In this document: piece by piece, positions 1-5,338 of the stretch
Layout: each line of letters starts with the position of its first letter
Position numbering within the stretch: the stretch's first letter is position 1
DNA from: Clostridiales bacterium UBA6330
Lineage (GTDB): Bacteria; Bacillota; Clostridia; Oscillospirales; CAG-272
Assembly (NCBI GenBank): GCA_002438075.1
Contig: DJSQ01000133.1
Location: forward strand, 1 to 5,338
DNA: 5,338 bases
Direction: 5' to 3'
Made by a program: the position numbers and the translations under genes
Notes under the pieces: model-generated
Told to the model about the DNA's origin: nothing
The model's database searches: none
The model's input: the letters and a program-made list of their open reading frames with translations, nothing else

Positions 1-29
1 AAGAAAGAATCAAAAACCCAAATTGGTTG

Positions 30-107
30 AAGGTCTTGAAGGTTCTTAGGGGACTTCTCCTTAAGAAGTCCTCTAAGCAGGGCTTGGGACAGAGTCACAA
101 GGTCTTA
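30..107 (+). other. Two-hairpin leader upstream of gene 1
   Basis: Positions 45-58 pair with 64-77 as a 14-bp stem (one G-T wobble, 50/72) around a 5-nt loop. A second stem follows, 83-90 with 94-101, with one mismatch (87/97) and a 3-nt loop. Neither is followed by a T-run on either strand, so a classic intrinsic terminator is not supported. The 8-mer AAGGTCTT occurs at 30-37 and again at 99-106, flanking the first hairpin and overlapping the second. The element sits just before the ribosome-binding site of gene 1, so it could be a 5'-UTR structure, a processed upstream 3' end or a dispersed intergenic repeat. No sigma-A promoter is convincing in 1-110, so transcription may enter from upstream. 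Confidence 0.55.
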
Positions 108-109
108 TC

Positions 110-116
110 AAAGGAG
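110..116 (+). promoter_or_regulatory. Ribosome-binding site of gene 1
   Basis: AAAGGAG, complementary to the 16S rRNA 3' end, lies 8 nt before the ATG at 125. It decides the start: the next in-frame Met, residue 10, has no such site. Confidence 0.85.
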
Positions 117-124
117 CACCCACC

Positions 125-2050
125 ATGAATCACCGACAGTATACCCCCATCATGAGCCGAAACTGTACCGCAGACGAGCGGGAGCGCGTGCTCAAAGACT
201 TGAGAGAAGCGGGAACCGATACCATCTTCCTCGCTACCGAGCAGGAGCCGTTCTTCCGACCCGAGCTGCGCGAGACGTGCTTTGCAAACCTGCGGGAGAA
301 CGTCCGATTCTTCCGTGACGCAGGATTGGAGGTCGGCATCTGGACCAGAGGCTTCGGCTTCGGCACCCCCACTCCAAAAAACGCAGACCCCGCCTTCGCC
401 AATATGACCCGCCTCCGCTCGATTGCGGGTCAGGAGCGCGGCGATGCGTTCTGCCCCACCGACCCCAATTATCGGGAATGGTACGGCGAGTGGTTTGCCG
501 CACTCTGTAGCTGCGGCGCAACCATCGTCATGATCGATGACGACCTCTGCCAGTCGGTCCGCCCCGGGCTCGGGTGCTTCTGTAAACAGCATAAAAGCCT
601 GCTTGCAAAAGCCCTCGCCCTCCCCACCGATTCCCCCGCCCTTGCCGACAGCAGCCTGACGCAAAGCGTCTTTACGGGCGCGCCCACCCCCGCGCGGGCG
701 GCTTATGTGCAGACCATGGGCGACTCGTTGCGGTCCTTCTGCCGCTTCCTGCGGGAAATCGCCGACCGCGTTGACCCCAACCTCCGCCTCGGCTTCTGCG
801 CGGGCTATACCTCCTTCGACTCCGAGGGCGCAACCGCCGACGAGCTGACCGCCATCCTCGCGGGCAAAAACCGCCCCTTCCTGCGGCTCTCGGGCGCGCC
901 GTACTGGACAGCCCCCGCCGTCAACCGCTTCCCCGCCACCGCGCTCGCCGATGTCATCGAATTCGTGCGGATGCAGGTCGGCTTCTGCCCCGAGGATACC
1001 GAGCTTTTCCATGAAGCCGATACCTATCCCCGCCCGCGCACACTGGTCCCCGCCGCACTCGGGGAAGCCTACGACTGCGCCCTGCGGACCGAGCCGCGCC
1101 TCGGGGCGTTCGATTACCTCTTTGATTACTTTGCCTCCCCCGACTACGAAACGGGCTACCTCCGCGCGCATCGGCGCTATGCCCCCTTGCGGGAGCAGAT
1201 TGACCGCGCCTTTGCGGATACCGCGCCCTACGGCGTTCGCGTGGTCGAGGGAAAGCACAAATTGGCGTGGGCGCACCTGCCCGATGCCTTCCTCGGCGAA
1301 AAGCCCCTCATGCGGCGCGCATTGAGCCGCGCGGGTGGATTTTTGGCGGGGCTCGGCATCCCGACCACCTATGGAGCCCCGCAGGACAACCTCGGCGCAG
1401 TCCCCGCCGCTGTTTGCTTTGGGGAGAATGCGCGCCTGTTGGTCGGAAAGCCGCTCCCGCGACGGCTGATTCTCGATGTCCCCGCCGCGCAGATTCTGCG
1501 CGATGGCGGCATGGCGGTCGGCTTTTCGGACGCAACCCCAATGCCGCCCCCACTCCTGACCCTGCACGGTGACGAGCGCGCGGCAACGGGCGCGCTCCCC
1601 TACGCTTACCGCCTGACCCTGCAAGCAGGCGCACAGCCGCTCTCCGTCTTTTCCGAGGAGGAGCAGACAAGCCCCGCCGTTTACCGCTTCCGAAGCGGCG
1701 AAACCGAGCTTCTGGTCTACGCCATTGACACTTACGCGGGCGACCCGCGCACGGCATTCTCGCTCTCCTACTTCCGCGCGGAGGAGCTGGCGGACTTCCT
1801 GCAACTCCCCTACCCCAAAATCCCGCGCGAGCCGAATTTCTACCAAATCTGCCGCAAGCGCGCGGACGGACAGCTTGTCAGCCTGTTCCTCAACCTCTCG
1901 CTCGACACCGCCGAGGACCTGCTCGTCACGGAGGTCAGCGCGGGCGCAACGGTCGCGGGAACCGAGGCGCACCCCGAGGGAAGCGGCATCCGCATCACCT
2001 CCCCCGTCCCGCCGTTCCACGGCTTTGTTCTGACCCAACCGTTAAAATGA
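125..2050 (+). CDS. Glycoside-hydrolase-like TIM-barrel protein, cytosolic, substrate unknown
   Basis: A 641-aa protein with no signal peptide or membrane segment. Residues 1-350 look like a (beta/alpha)8 glycosidase barrel: alternating strand and helix segments, a CPTDP strand-end motif (110-114), a VMIDDDL segment (135-141) followed by C142, C151 and C153, and an ELFHEADTYPRPR segment (293-305) followed by an FDYLFDYFASPDYETGY stretch. The Asp cluster 138-140 and E297 or D299 are candidate catalytic residues, and the nearby cysteines recall the metal-binding loop of GH42-type beta-galactosidases. Residues 395-470 resemble the Rossmann/trimerisation-like domain that follows such barrels (a GGFLAGLGIP segment, then LILDVPAAQIL). 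About 500-641 look beta-rich, like a C-terminal sandwich (LVSLFLNLSLDTAEDLL). I infer a carbohydrate-active enzyme related to GH42-like proteins but cannot name the family. Gene 2, 15 nt downstream, encodes an esterase, consistent with intracellular breakdown of a decorated oligosaccharide. Confidence 0.85.
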   Translation: MNHRQYTPIMSRNCTADERERVLKDLREAGTDTIFLATEQEPFFRPELRETCFANLRENVRFFRDAGLEVGIWTRGFGFGTPTPKNADPAFANMTRLRSIAGQERGDAFCPTDPNYREWYGEWFAALCSCGATIVMIDDDLCQSVRPGLGCFCKQHKSLLAKALALPTDSPALADSSLTQSVFTGAPTPARAAYVQTMGDSLRSFCRFLREIADRVDPNLRLGFCAGYTSFDSEGATADELTAILAGKNRPFLRLSGAPYWTAPAVNRFPATALADVIEFVRMQVGFCPEDTELFHEADTYPRPRTLVPAALGEAYDCALRTEPRLGAFDYLFDYFASPDYETGYLRAHRRYAPLREQIDRAFADTAPYGVRVVEGKHKLAWAHLPDAFLGEKPLMRRALSRAGGFLAGLGIPTTYGAPQDNLGAVPAAVCFGENARLLVGKPLPRRLILDVPAAQILRDGGMAVGFSDATPMPPPLLTLHGDERAATGALPYAYRLTLQAGAQPLSVFSEEEQTSPAVYRFRSGETELLVYAIDTYAGDPRTAFSLSYFRAEELADFLQLPYPKIPREPNFYQICRKRADGQLVSLFLNLSLDTAEDLLVTEVSAGATVAGTEAHPEGSGIRITSPVPPFHGFVLTQPLK

Positions 2051-2057
2051 AAAGGAG
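2051..2057 (+). promoter_or_regulatory. Ribosome-binding site of gene 2
   Basis: AAAGGAG starts directly after the gene 1 TGA (2048-2050) and ends 8 nt before the ATG at 2066. This placement implies translation of gene 2 from the same message as gene 1. Confidence 0.88.
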
Positions 2058-2065
2058 TTTCCGCT

Positions 2066-3160
2066 ATGAAACAGCTTTCTTTGGATGAAATCGACGCGAA
2101 TTTTCACGTCCCGAAAACCGTGACCGATACGGATATCACTTGGCGCGATGTGCGGCAAGCCCCCTTTGCGGTCTACGGGCTTTACGACTACAAAAAGACT
2201 GTCCCCTTCCGTCGGATGCCCGAGGAGACTGCCTCCGCAGTCAGTGCGGGCGTTGCCGAGCTCGCCTATAATACCGCAGGCGGGCGGGTGCGCTTCTCCA
2301 CCGATTCCGACCTGATTGCCATCCACGCCACCATGAACCGCATCGGTAAAATGCCGCATATCCCGCTCACGGGCTCCGCAGGCTTCGACCTCTATGTCGA
2401 TGACCCCGCAACGGGGACGTCCCGCTATTTCCGCACCTTCATGCCGCCGTTTGACATTGTGGACGGCTACGAGGCGGCGGTCCGCTTCCCCTCGCGGAAG
2501 CTGCGGTACATCACCGTCAATTTCCCGCTTTACGCAGGGGTCGATACGCTTCTCATCGGAACGCGGGACCATGCAACCGTCGGCGAAGGGCTTCGCTACC
2601 GCGACAGCGCGCCCATCGTCTATTACGGTAGCTCCATCACGCAGGGCGGCTGTGCCTCGCGCCCGGGGAACTGCTACCAAAACATTGTCGCGCGCCGCAC
2701 GGGACTGGATTACGTCAACCTCGGCTTTTCGGGCAGTGGAAAAGCGGAGGACGCGATGATTGATTACCTCGCCTCGCTCAAGATGTGCGCGTTCGTCTCG
2801 GATTACGACCACAACGCGCCGAACCCGCAGCACCTGCGCAACACGCATTGCAAGCTTTACAAAGCAATCCGCGCCGCGCACCCCGACGTCCCCTATCTCA
2901 TGATCTCCCGCATCGACTTTGACAGCGCCTACACCGAGAACCTTGCGCGCAGGGATGTCATTCTCGACACCTACCGCTACGCGCGGGAGCAGGGTGACCG
3001 CAACGTGTATTACATCGACGGCGCATCGGTCTTTCGCGGTCCCGATGAGGACGGTTGCACCGTGGACGGAACGCACCCGAACGACCACGGCTTCGCCCTT
3101 TACGCCGATGCTCTCTGCGCCGAACTGAAACGGGCGTTCACCGAATCGGCATTTCTGTGA
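2066..3160 (+). CDS. SGNH/GDSL hydrolase (esterase) with GxDLY-type N-terminal domain
   Basis: A 364-aa protein predicted to be a serine esterase, probably removing acyl (for example acetyl) groups from a sugar or polysaccharide fragment. Residues 1-175 form a beta-rich N-terminal domain with the GFDLY signature at 106-110, typical of the GxDLY domain that precedes GDSL_3-type lipases. The catalytic domain begins near 183. Block I is YYGSSITQGG (186-195) with nucleophile S190. Block II is NLGFSGSG (218-225), an oxyanion-hole Gly region. Block III is SDYDHNAPN (245-253) with N250. Block V is DGTHPND (334-340) with D334 and H337. All expected catalytic elements are present, so the enzyme should be active. 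There is no signal peptide, so it acts in the cytosol, like its partner gene 1. The gene is in the same frame as gene 1 and ends 10 nt before a strong terminator, making it the last gene of the operon. Family assignment is firm; the substrate is inference. Confidence 0.93.
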   Translation: MKQLSLDEIDANFHVPKTVTDTDITWRDVRQAPFAVYGLYDYKKTVPFRRMPEETASAVSAGVAELAYNTAGGRVRFSTDSDLIAIHATMNRIGKMPHIPLTGSAGFDLYVDDPATGTSRYFRTFMPPFDIVDGYEAAVRFPSRKLRYITVNFPLYAGVDTLLIGTRDHATVGEGLRYRDSAPIVYYGSSITQGGCASRPGNCYQNIVARRTGLDYVNLGFSGSGKAEDAMIDYLASLKMCAFVSDYDHNAPNPQHLRNTHCKLYKAIRAAHPDVPYLMISRIDFDSAYTENLARRDVILDTYRYAREQGDRNVYYIDGASVFRGPDEDGCTVDGTHPNDHGFALYADALCAELKRAFTESAFL

Positions 3161-3170
3161 GAACGATATA

Positions 3171-3208
3171 GCCTGAAAAAAGCACCCTTTCGGGTGCTTT
3201 TTTCAGGC
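3171..3208. terminator. Bidirectional intrinsic terminator between convergent gene pairs
   Basis: A perfect 17-bp stem, 3171-3187 pairing with 3192-3208, closes a TTTC loop. The A6/T6 part of the stem (3176-3181 with 3198-3203) places six T after a GC-rich inner stem (AGCACCC/GGGTGCT) on either strand. It lies 10 nt after the stop of the esterase gene and 9 nt beyond the stop of the lipoprotein gene arriving on the - strand, so it should stop transcription from both sides. Confidence 0.93.
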
Positions 3209-3217
3209 TTTGGAGCG

Positions 3218-4456
3218 TCAGCCTATCGTAACGGTGCTCCATGTTTTGTTTGCAACATCGTATTGCTTAATGGAGGTCGGGGTCTCGCCGCTGTAGATTA
3301 CAAGCATCAGATACTCTCCAACCGCATAGCAAGCCTGCTCCGCTTCGTGAAGAAATGTCATCTTTTTGGTGGAGGTGTCAAGCAGGATAATCCCTTCGTC
3401 CACTATGTCCTCGGAGGTCGCGGGATCCGAAGAAAAGCCGTTATAAAATACGTTCTTCCCACTTACAAGGAAGGTGTCTCCGCTTGACCACACGGAACAG
3501 ATGCGTGCCGGCGCACCACCGTTTGTCCCGATTGAGGAAAGAAGATAGTTTCCATTTTCATCTATCTCGGTTATATAGAGCTTATCCTTGCCGATTGCCA
3601 CGTGCACAATATCCTGCTTCAGAAGCTCCACTAAGTTCGTTCCATTGTGCTTTATGCGACAAAGCGCTCCGATACCCTCCAGCGGCTCATACAGGAAAAA
3701 GATGTGCGTGCCGGTTGCACAAAGTCCTCTCACATAACCGTCATGGACCTGCTTGGTCCCGCCGCCGTTGACCGACATGGAATACAGCGGCGAGGCATCC
3801 TTTGCGTAGTTGTTGTACTCCTCCTTCAGCGAGGTATAATAGATCGTCTGCTTCACAACAAGCATTTCCCCAACGTTGACCGAGGAAAGCAGGAGTTCAA
3901 ACCCTTGCCCGTCCGTGCGAACCTTGGCAATTCCGCATTTCGAGGCAGTCCCTCCGCCGAGGGAGAAGTAAATCCAATCGCCGACCACATTCACGTTGAA
4001 CGGGTTCAGCCCGTTGCAGGAATAGACCAACGTTGTCTGTTTTGAGCCGATTCTGTACTTCACAATCTGCTGTCCGACCCCCGCGTAGACCCAGCCGTCC
4101 TGCAACGCAAAGGCAGTGGCGGAGGTATTCCCCACCGTGTTTTCCTTCCCTGCGGTGTAATCCGACACAAACGGGACCTCGCTGTCCCGCTTCCCGCACA
4201 TCGTGCAGGCATGGTTCACAAAATTGTGGTCCGTCTTTTTGATTGTGGTAAGCTCGGTCTTGCCGCAGGAGCAGGTGCCCTTCATCTGCCCCTCCTTTTG
4301 GCAGGTCGCAGGGGTCGCAACCACCCAATCACTATAGATGTGCGTATGCGCGGGAGAATCGGAATCGGCGGGCGCATTCGGCTTGCCCGAACAGCCGACC
4401 AAGAGGAAGCACAGCGCAAGAGTAAGGGACGCGAGCAGAACAGCAAAACGTTTCAT
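3218..4456 (-). CDS. Lipoprotein with Cys/His-rich segment and DUF5050-like beta-propeller
   Basis: A 412-aa surface lipoprotein. The signal peptide has a positive N-terminus (MKR), a hydrophobic core at 4-20 and a lipobox LVGC (19-22), so C22 should be lipidated and the protein anchored outside the membrane. Residues 37-90 hold one copy of a Clostridia-type Cys/His motif: HTHIYSDW, then C52, C62, C64, H77, H82, C84 and C87 (CTMCG), perhaps a metal-binding knuckle or zinc-ribbon-like fold. From about 113 to 405 there are repeated beta-strand units of the type GDWIYF, followed by a polar turn and a short strand (DGWVYAG, GDWIYFS, KQTIYYTS, THIFFLY, KDKLYIT, KNVFYNG). These match the propeller repeats of DUF5050-type proteins, whose ligand is generally unknown. 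The start at 4456 is chosen because AAAGGAG lies 7 nt upstream and the signal peptide begins there; a longer frame to 4576 would overlap the SUFU gene and hide the signal peptide. It is probably co-transcribed with the SUFU gene. Confidence 0.9.
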   Translation of the reverse strand: MKRFAVLLASLTLALCFLLVGCSGKPNAPADSDSPAHTHIYSDWVVATPATCQKEGQMKGTCSCGKTELTTIKKTDHNFVNHACTMCGKRDSEVPFVSDYTAGKENTVGNTSATAFALQDGWVYAGVGQQIVKYRIGSKQTTLVYSCNGLNPFNVNVVGDWIYFSLGGGTASKCGIAKVRTDGQGFELLLSSVNVGEMLVVKQTIYYTSLKEEYNNYAKDASPLYSMSVNGGGTKQVHDGYVRGLCATGTHIFFLYEPLEGIGALCRIKHNGTNLVELLKQDIVHVAIGKDKLYITEIDENGNYLLSSIGTNGGAPARICSVWSSGDTFLVSGKNVFYNGFSSDPATSEDIVDEGIILLDTSTKKMTFLHEAEQACYAVGEYLMLVIYSGETPTSIKQYDVANKTWSTVTIG

Positions 4457-4463
4457 AACAGGG

Positions 4464-4470
4464 CTCCTTT
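4464..4470 (-). promoter_or_regulatory. Ribosome-binding site of the lipoprotein gene
   Basis: On the - strand this reads AAAGGAG, 7 nt before the ATG at 4456. Its wider context GAAAGGAGCC is identical to the site before the SUFU gene. It fixes the start at the signal-peptide Met rather than at upstream in-frame Met codons. Confidence 0.88.
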
Positions 4471-4484
4471 CTAAATTCATAAGC

Positions 4485-5096
4485 CTAAAATTTTTCGGTT
4501 CGATGTCTTTCCGACAGGAAATGCTTTTTCCCCTTCTCCTCGGGATATAAATACTCACTGAACGCCTGCGGTCCAATCTCCATCAGCCGCCCCAGCTCGG
4601 CTTTGTTCAGCAGAACGACCTGCAAGCAGGTAACGGTCCTCAACAGCCCCAGCCTGCAATGAAGGATGCCGCCGTCGGGAATGATTTGCGGAAGCTCCAG
4701 AAACGCCGCCATCATTTCGTCCTCGGGGTCCTCGGGCTCCCACTCCAAGCTGTGCCCGTAGGTGACGTGCGTATCGCAGAATTTCGCATAGGACGCGATT
4801 CTGACCAGCTGACCGTAATACCACGCCGCAACGCGCTTGTCGCCGAGGTCCTCACCCCGATCAACGAACATGACGTATTCGTTATACAAGCCGAACGTAG
4901 GTTGCGCCTTCGGCATTTTGTAATCGCTCGCCCCCATCGTTGCCAGCTTCCAGAACGGATAGGTCTCGGTCGGCTCATATAAGAGGACATCGACATGGAA
5001 CCCGTTGTCAACAATGGGATGGAGCACATGGTTGTTCGTCTGCCCGAAGTATCGGTCAAAATGTCGGGTCAGCCTCTCCATTTGCTTGGGCTTCAT
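4485..5096 (-). CDS. SUFU (suppressor of fused) domain protein
   Basis: A 203-aa protein, the usual size for stand-alone bacterial SUFU proteins. Family hallmarks occur in order: HVDVLLYEPTETYPFWKLATMG (34-55) followed by a short Ser/Met-containing turn (ASDYKMP, 56-62), an aromatic and acidic YNEYVMFVD strand (71-79), a WYYGQLVRIASYAKFCDTHVTYGHS region (92-116) and a CLQVVLLNKAELGRLME segment (157-173). There is no signal peptide or membrane helix, so it is cytosolic. Biochemical function is unknown for most bacterial members; comparative genomics has placed the superfamily among immunity proteins of polymorphic toxin systems. The tail after about 183 is charged (EEKGKKHFLSERHRTEK). The start at 5096 follows AAAGGAG by 8 nt; the 36 extra in-frame codons upstream run through the promoter and are not coding. 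The lipoprotein gene starts 28 nt after the stop, suggesting an operon. Confidence 0.9.
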   Translation of the reverse strand: MKPKQMERLTRHFDRYFGQTNNHVLHPIVDNGFHVDVLLYEPTETYPFWKLATMGASDYKMPKAQPTFGLYNEYVMFVDRGEDLGDKRVAAWYYGQLVRIASYAKFCDTHVTYGHSLEWEPEDPEDEMMAAFLELPQIIPDGGILHCRLGLLRTVTCLQVVLLNKAELGRLMEIGPQAFSEYLYPEEKGKKHFLSERHRTEKF

Positions 5097-5104
5097 TTCA
5101 AAGG

Positions 5105-5111
5105 CTCCTTT
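5105..5111 (-). promoter_or_regulatory. Ribosome-binding site of the SUFU gene
   Basis: On the - strand this reads AAAGGAG, 8 nt before the ATG at 5096. It selects this Met over the upstream Met of the longer open frame. Confidence 0.87.
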
Positions 5112-5129
5112 CGCAGGATTTATGATATC

Positions 5130-5158
5130 AGTATAACATAAATTCGGCAAAAATGCAA
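5130..5158 (-). promoter_or_regulatory. Sigma-A-type promoter of the SUFU-lipoprotein operon
   Basis: On the - strand, TTGCAT (5158-5153) and TATACT (5135-5130) are separated by 17 nt. A TG dinucleotide one base before the -10 (5138-5137) makes an extended -10 (TGTTATACT), which compensates for the weak -35. Transcription should begin near 5123, giving a leader of about 27 nt before the ATG. The spacer is AT-rich. No operator palindrome is obvious. Confidence 0.75.
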
Positions 5159-5204
5159 GAGAAGTCTGTAGAAAAGGTGAACAGCAAAACCAATTATGAG
5201 GCAC

Positions 5205-5243
5205 AAAAAATAAAAAAAGACGCTTTTCGCCGAGGCGAAAAGC
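5205..5243 (-). terminator. Intrinsic terminator of an off-window - strand gene
   Basis: A 9-bp stem, 5222-5230 with 5235-5243, closes a 4-nt loop. On the - strand it is followed by TCTTTTTTTATTTTTT (5220-5205), a near-ideal U-tract. It lies about 47 nt upstream of the SUFU promoter -35, insulating that promoter from - strand transcription that must start beyond 5338. The other direction lacks a T-run. Confidence 0.82.
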
Positions 5244-5282
5244 TACCTTACTTCTTCACTATTCACTATTACCTCTTACTTC
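5244..5282. repeat. Short direct-repeat tract between hairpins
   Basis: TTCACTA is repeated in tandem at 5255-5261 and 5262-5268. It is flanked by near-identical TACCTTACTTC (5244-5254) and TACCTCTTACTTC (5270-5282). No open frame here looks coding. It may be part of a dispersed intergenic repeat with the adjacent palindrome; one copy alone cannot prove this. Confidence 0.5.
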
Positions 5283-5317
5283 CCGACCCGCCCCGCGCAA
5301 GCGCGGGGCGGGTCGGG
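5282..5317. repeat. GC-rich 36-nt perfect inverted repeat
   Basis: Positions 5282-5298 pair without mismatch with 5301-5317 around a central AA, 17 bp of which 16 are G-C. A real hairpin would open the innermost pairs to form a larger loop. There is no T-run on either side, so a standard terminator is not supported. A GGCGCC palindrome follows at 5323-5328. It could be a REP-like element, an RNA 3'-end stabiliser for the off-window gene, or part of a mobile repeat. The rest, 5318-5338, shows no identifiable feature. Confidence 0.7.
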
Positions 5318-5338
5318 CGGGTGGCGCCTCCAACAGAA

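Noticed and set aside
95..2038. Long antisense open frame (647 codons) opposite gene 1
   Set aside because: It is codon-aligned with gene 1 and exists because gene 1 avoids TTA, CTA and TCA. The translation is low-complexity Gly/Ala/Arg/Glu-rich with no domain, and there is no good ribosome-binding site, whereas the + strand product has recognisable domains.
2048..2090. Selenocysteine or programmed recoding at the gene 1 TGA
   Set aside because: The next gene has its own strong ribosome-binding site and start, the preceding protein ends naturally after a beta-sandwich, and I see no SECIS-like stem-loop just downstream.
2042..3088. Antisense open frame (348 codons) opposite the esterase gene
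   Set aside because: Same codon-bias cause. The + strand frame carries the complete SGNH motif set, so the antisense frame is a shadow.
4457..4576. N-terminal extension of the lipoprotein by 40 residues
   Set aside because: It would overlap the SUFU coding region, bury the signal peptide and translate through the AAAGGAG site that serves the MKRF start.
5097..5204. N-terminal extension of the SUFU protein by 36 residues
   Set aside because: These codons coincide with the promoter, leader and ribosome-binding site, and match nothing typical of SUFU N-termini.
5244..5338. CRISPR or toxin-antitoxin locus at the right edge
   Set aside because: The repeats are only 7-13 nt with no regular spacers, and no open frame here has a ribosome-binding site or recognisable product.
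5260..5338. 3' end of a - strand gene entering the window
   Set aside because: All three - strand frames reach stops before the terminator, but their translations are Pro/Gly/Arg-rich products of the palindrome and resemble no protein. The gene served by the 5205-5243 terminator probably ends beyond 5338.

Overview
The window looks like chromosomal DNA from a Gram-positive, GC-moderate to GC-rich gut Clostridia-type bacterium, most likely Oscillospirales or a relative. The evidence is a near-perfect AAAGGAG ribosome-binding site 7-8 nt before each of the four genes, a sigma-A-type promoter with an extended -10, a Gram-positive-style lipoprotein carrying a His/Cys-rich segment common in Clostridia proteins, and intrinsic terminators. 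The taxonomic placement is inference from style, not from a marker gene.

Layout. Positions 1-124 are a non-coding leader containing two consecutive hairpins. Genes 1 and 2 (125-2050 and 2066-3160, + strand) form a tight pair: a 641-aa cytosolic glycoside-hydrolase-like TIM-barrel protein and a 364-aa SGNH/GDSL esterase with a GxDLY-type N-terminal domain. The pair ends at a 17-bp stem at 3171-3208 that has T-tracts in both directions, so it also serves the convergent genes from the other side. On the - strand, a 203-aa SUFU-domain protein (5096-4485) is followed 28 nt later by a 412-aa lipoprotein (4456-3218) with a Cys/His-rich segment and a DUF5050-like beta-propeller. A good promoter precedes the SUFU gene at 5130-5158. 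Upstream of that, an intrinsic terminator (5205-5243) closes an off-window - strand gene, and positions 5244-5338 hold a short repeat tract and a 36-nt GC-rich perfect inverted repeat.

How the genes may work together. The + strand pair plausibly processes an acetylated or otherwise esterified oligosaccharide inside the cell: the esterase removes acyl groups and the TIM-barrel protein acts on the glycan. No transporter or regulator is in view and the substrate is unknown. The - strand pair joins an intracellular SUFU protein, a family known among bacterial immunity proteins, with a surface lipoprotein; no toxin is visible, so an immunity role is only a possibility.

I see no CRISPR array, RNA gene, transposase or phage gene. 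I cannot defend any of the four genes as a clearly new system. The most useful leads are the unclassified glycosidase-like protein, the same-frame gene 1/gene 2 junction, the strong contrast in codon use between the two gene pairs, and the structured intergenic elements at both ends.
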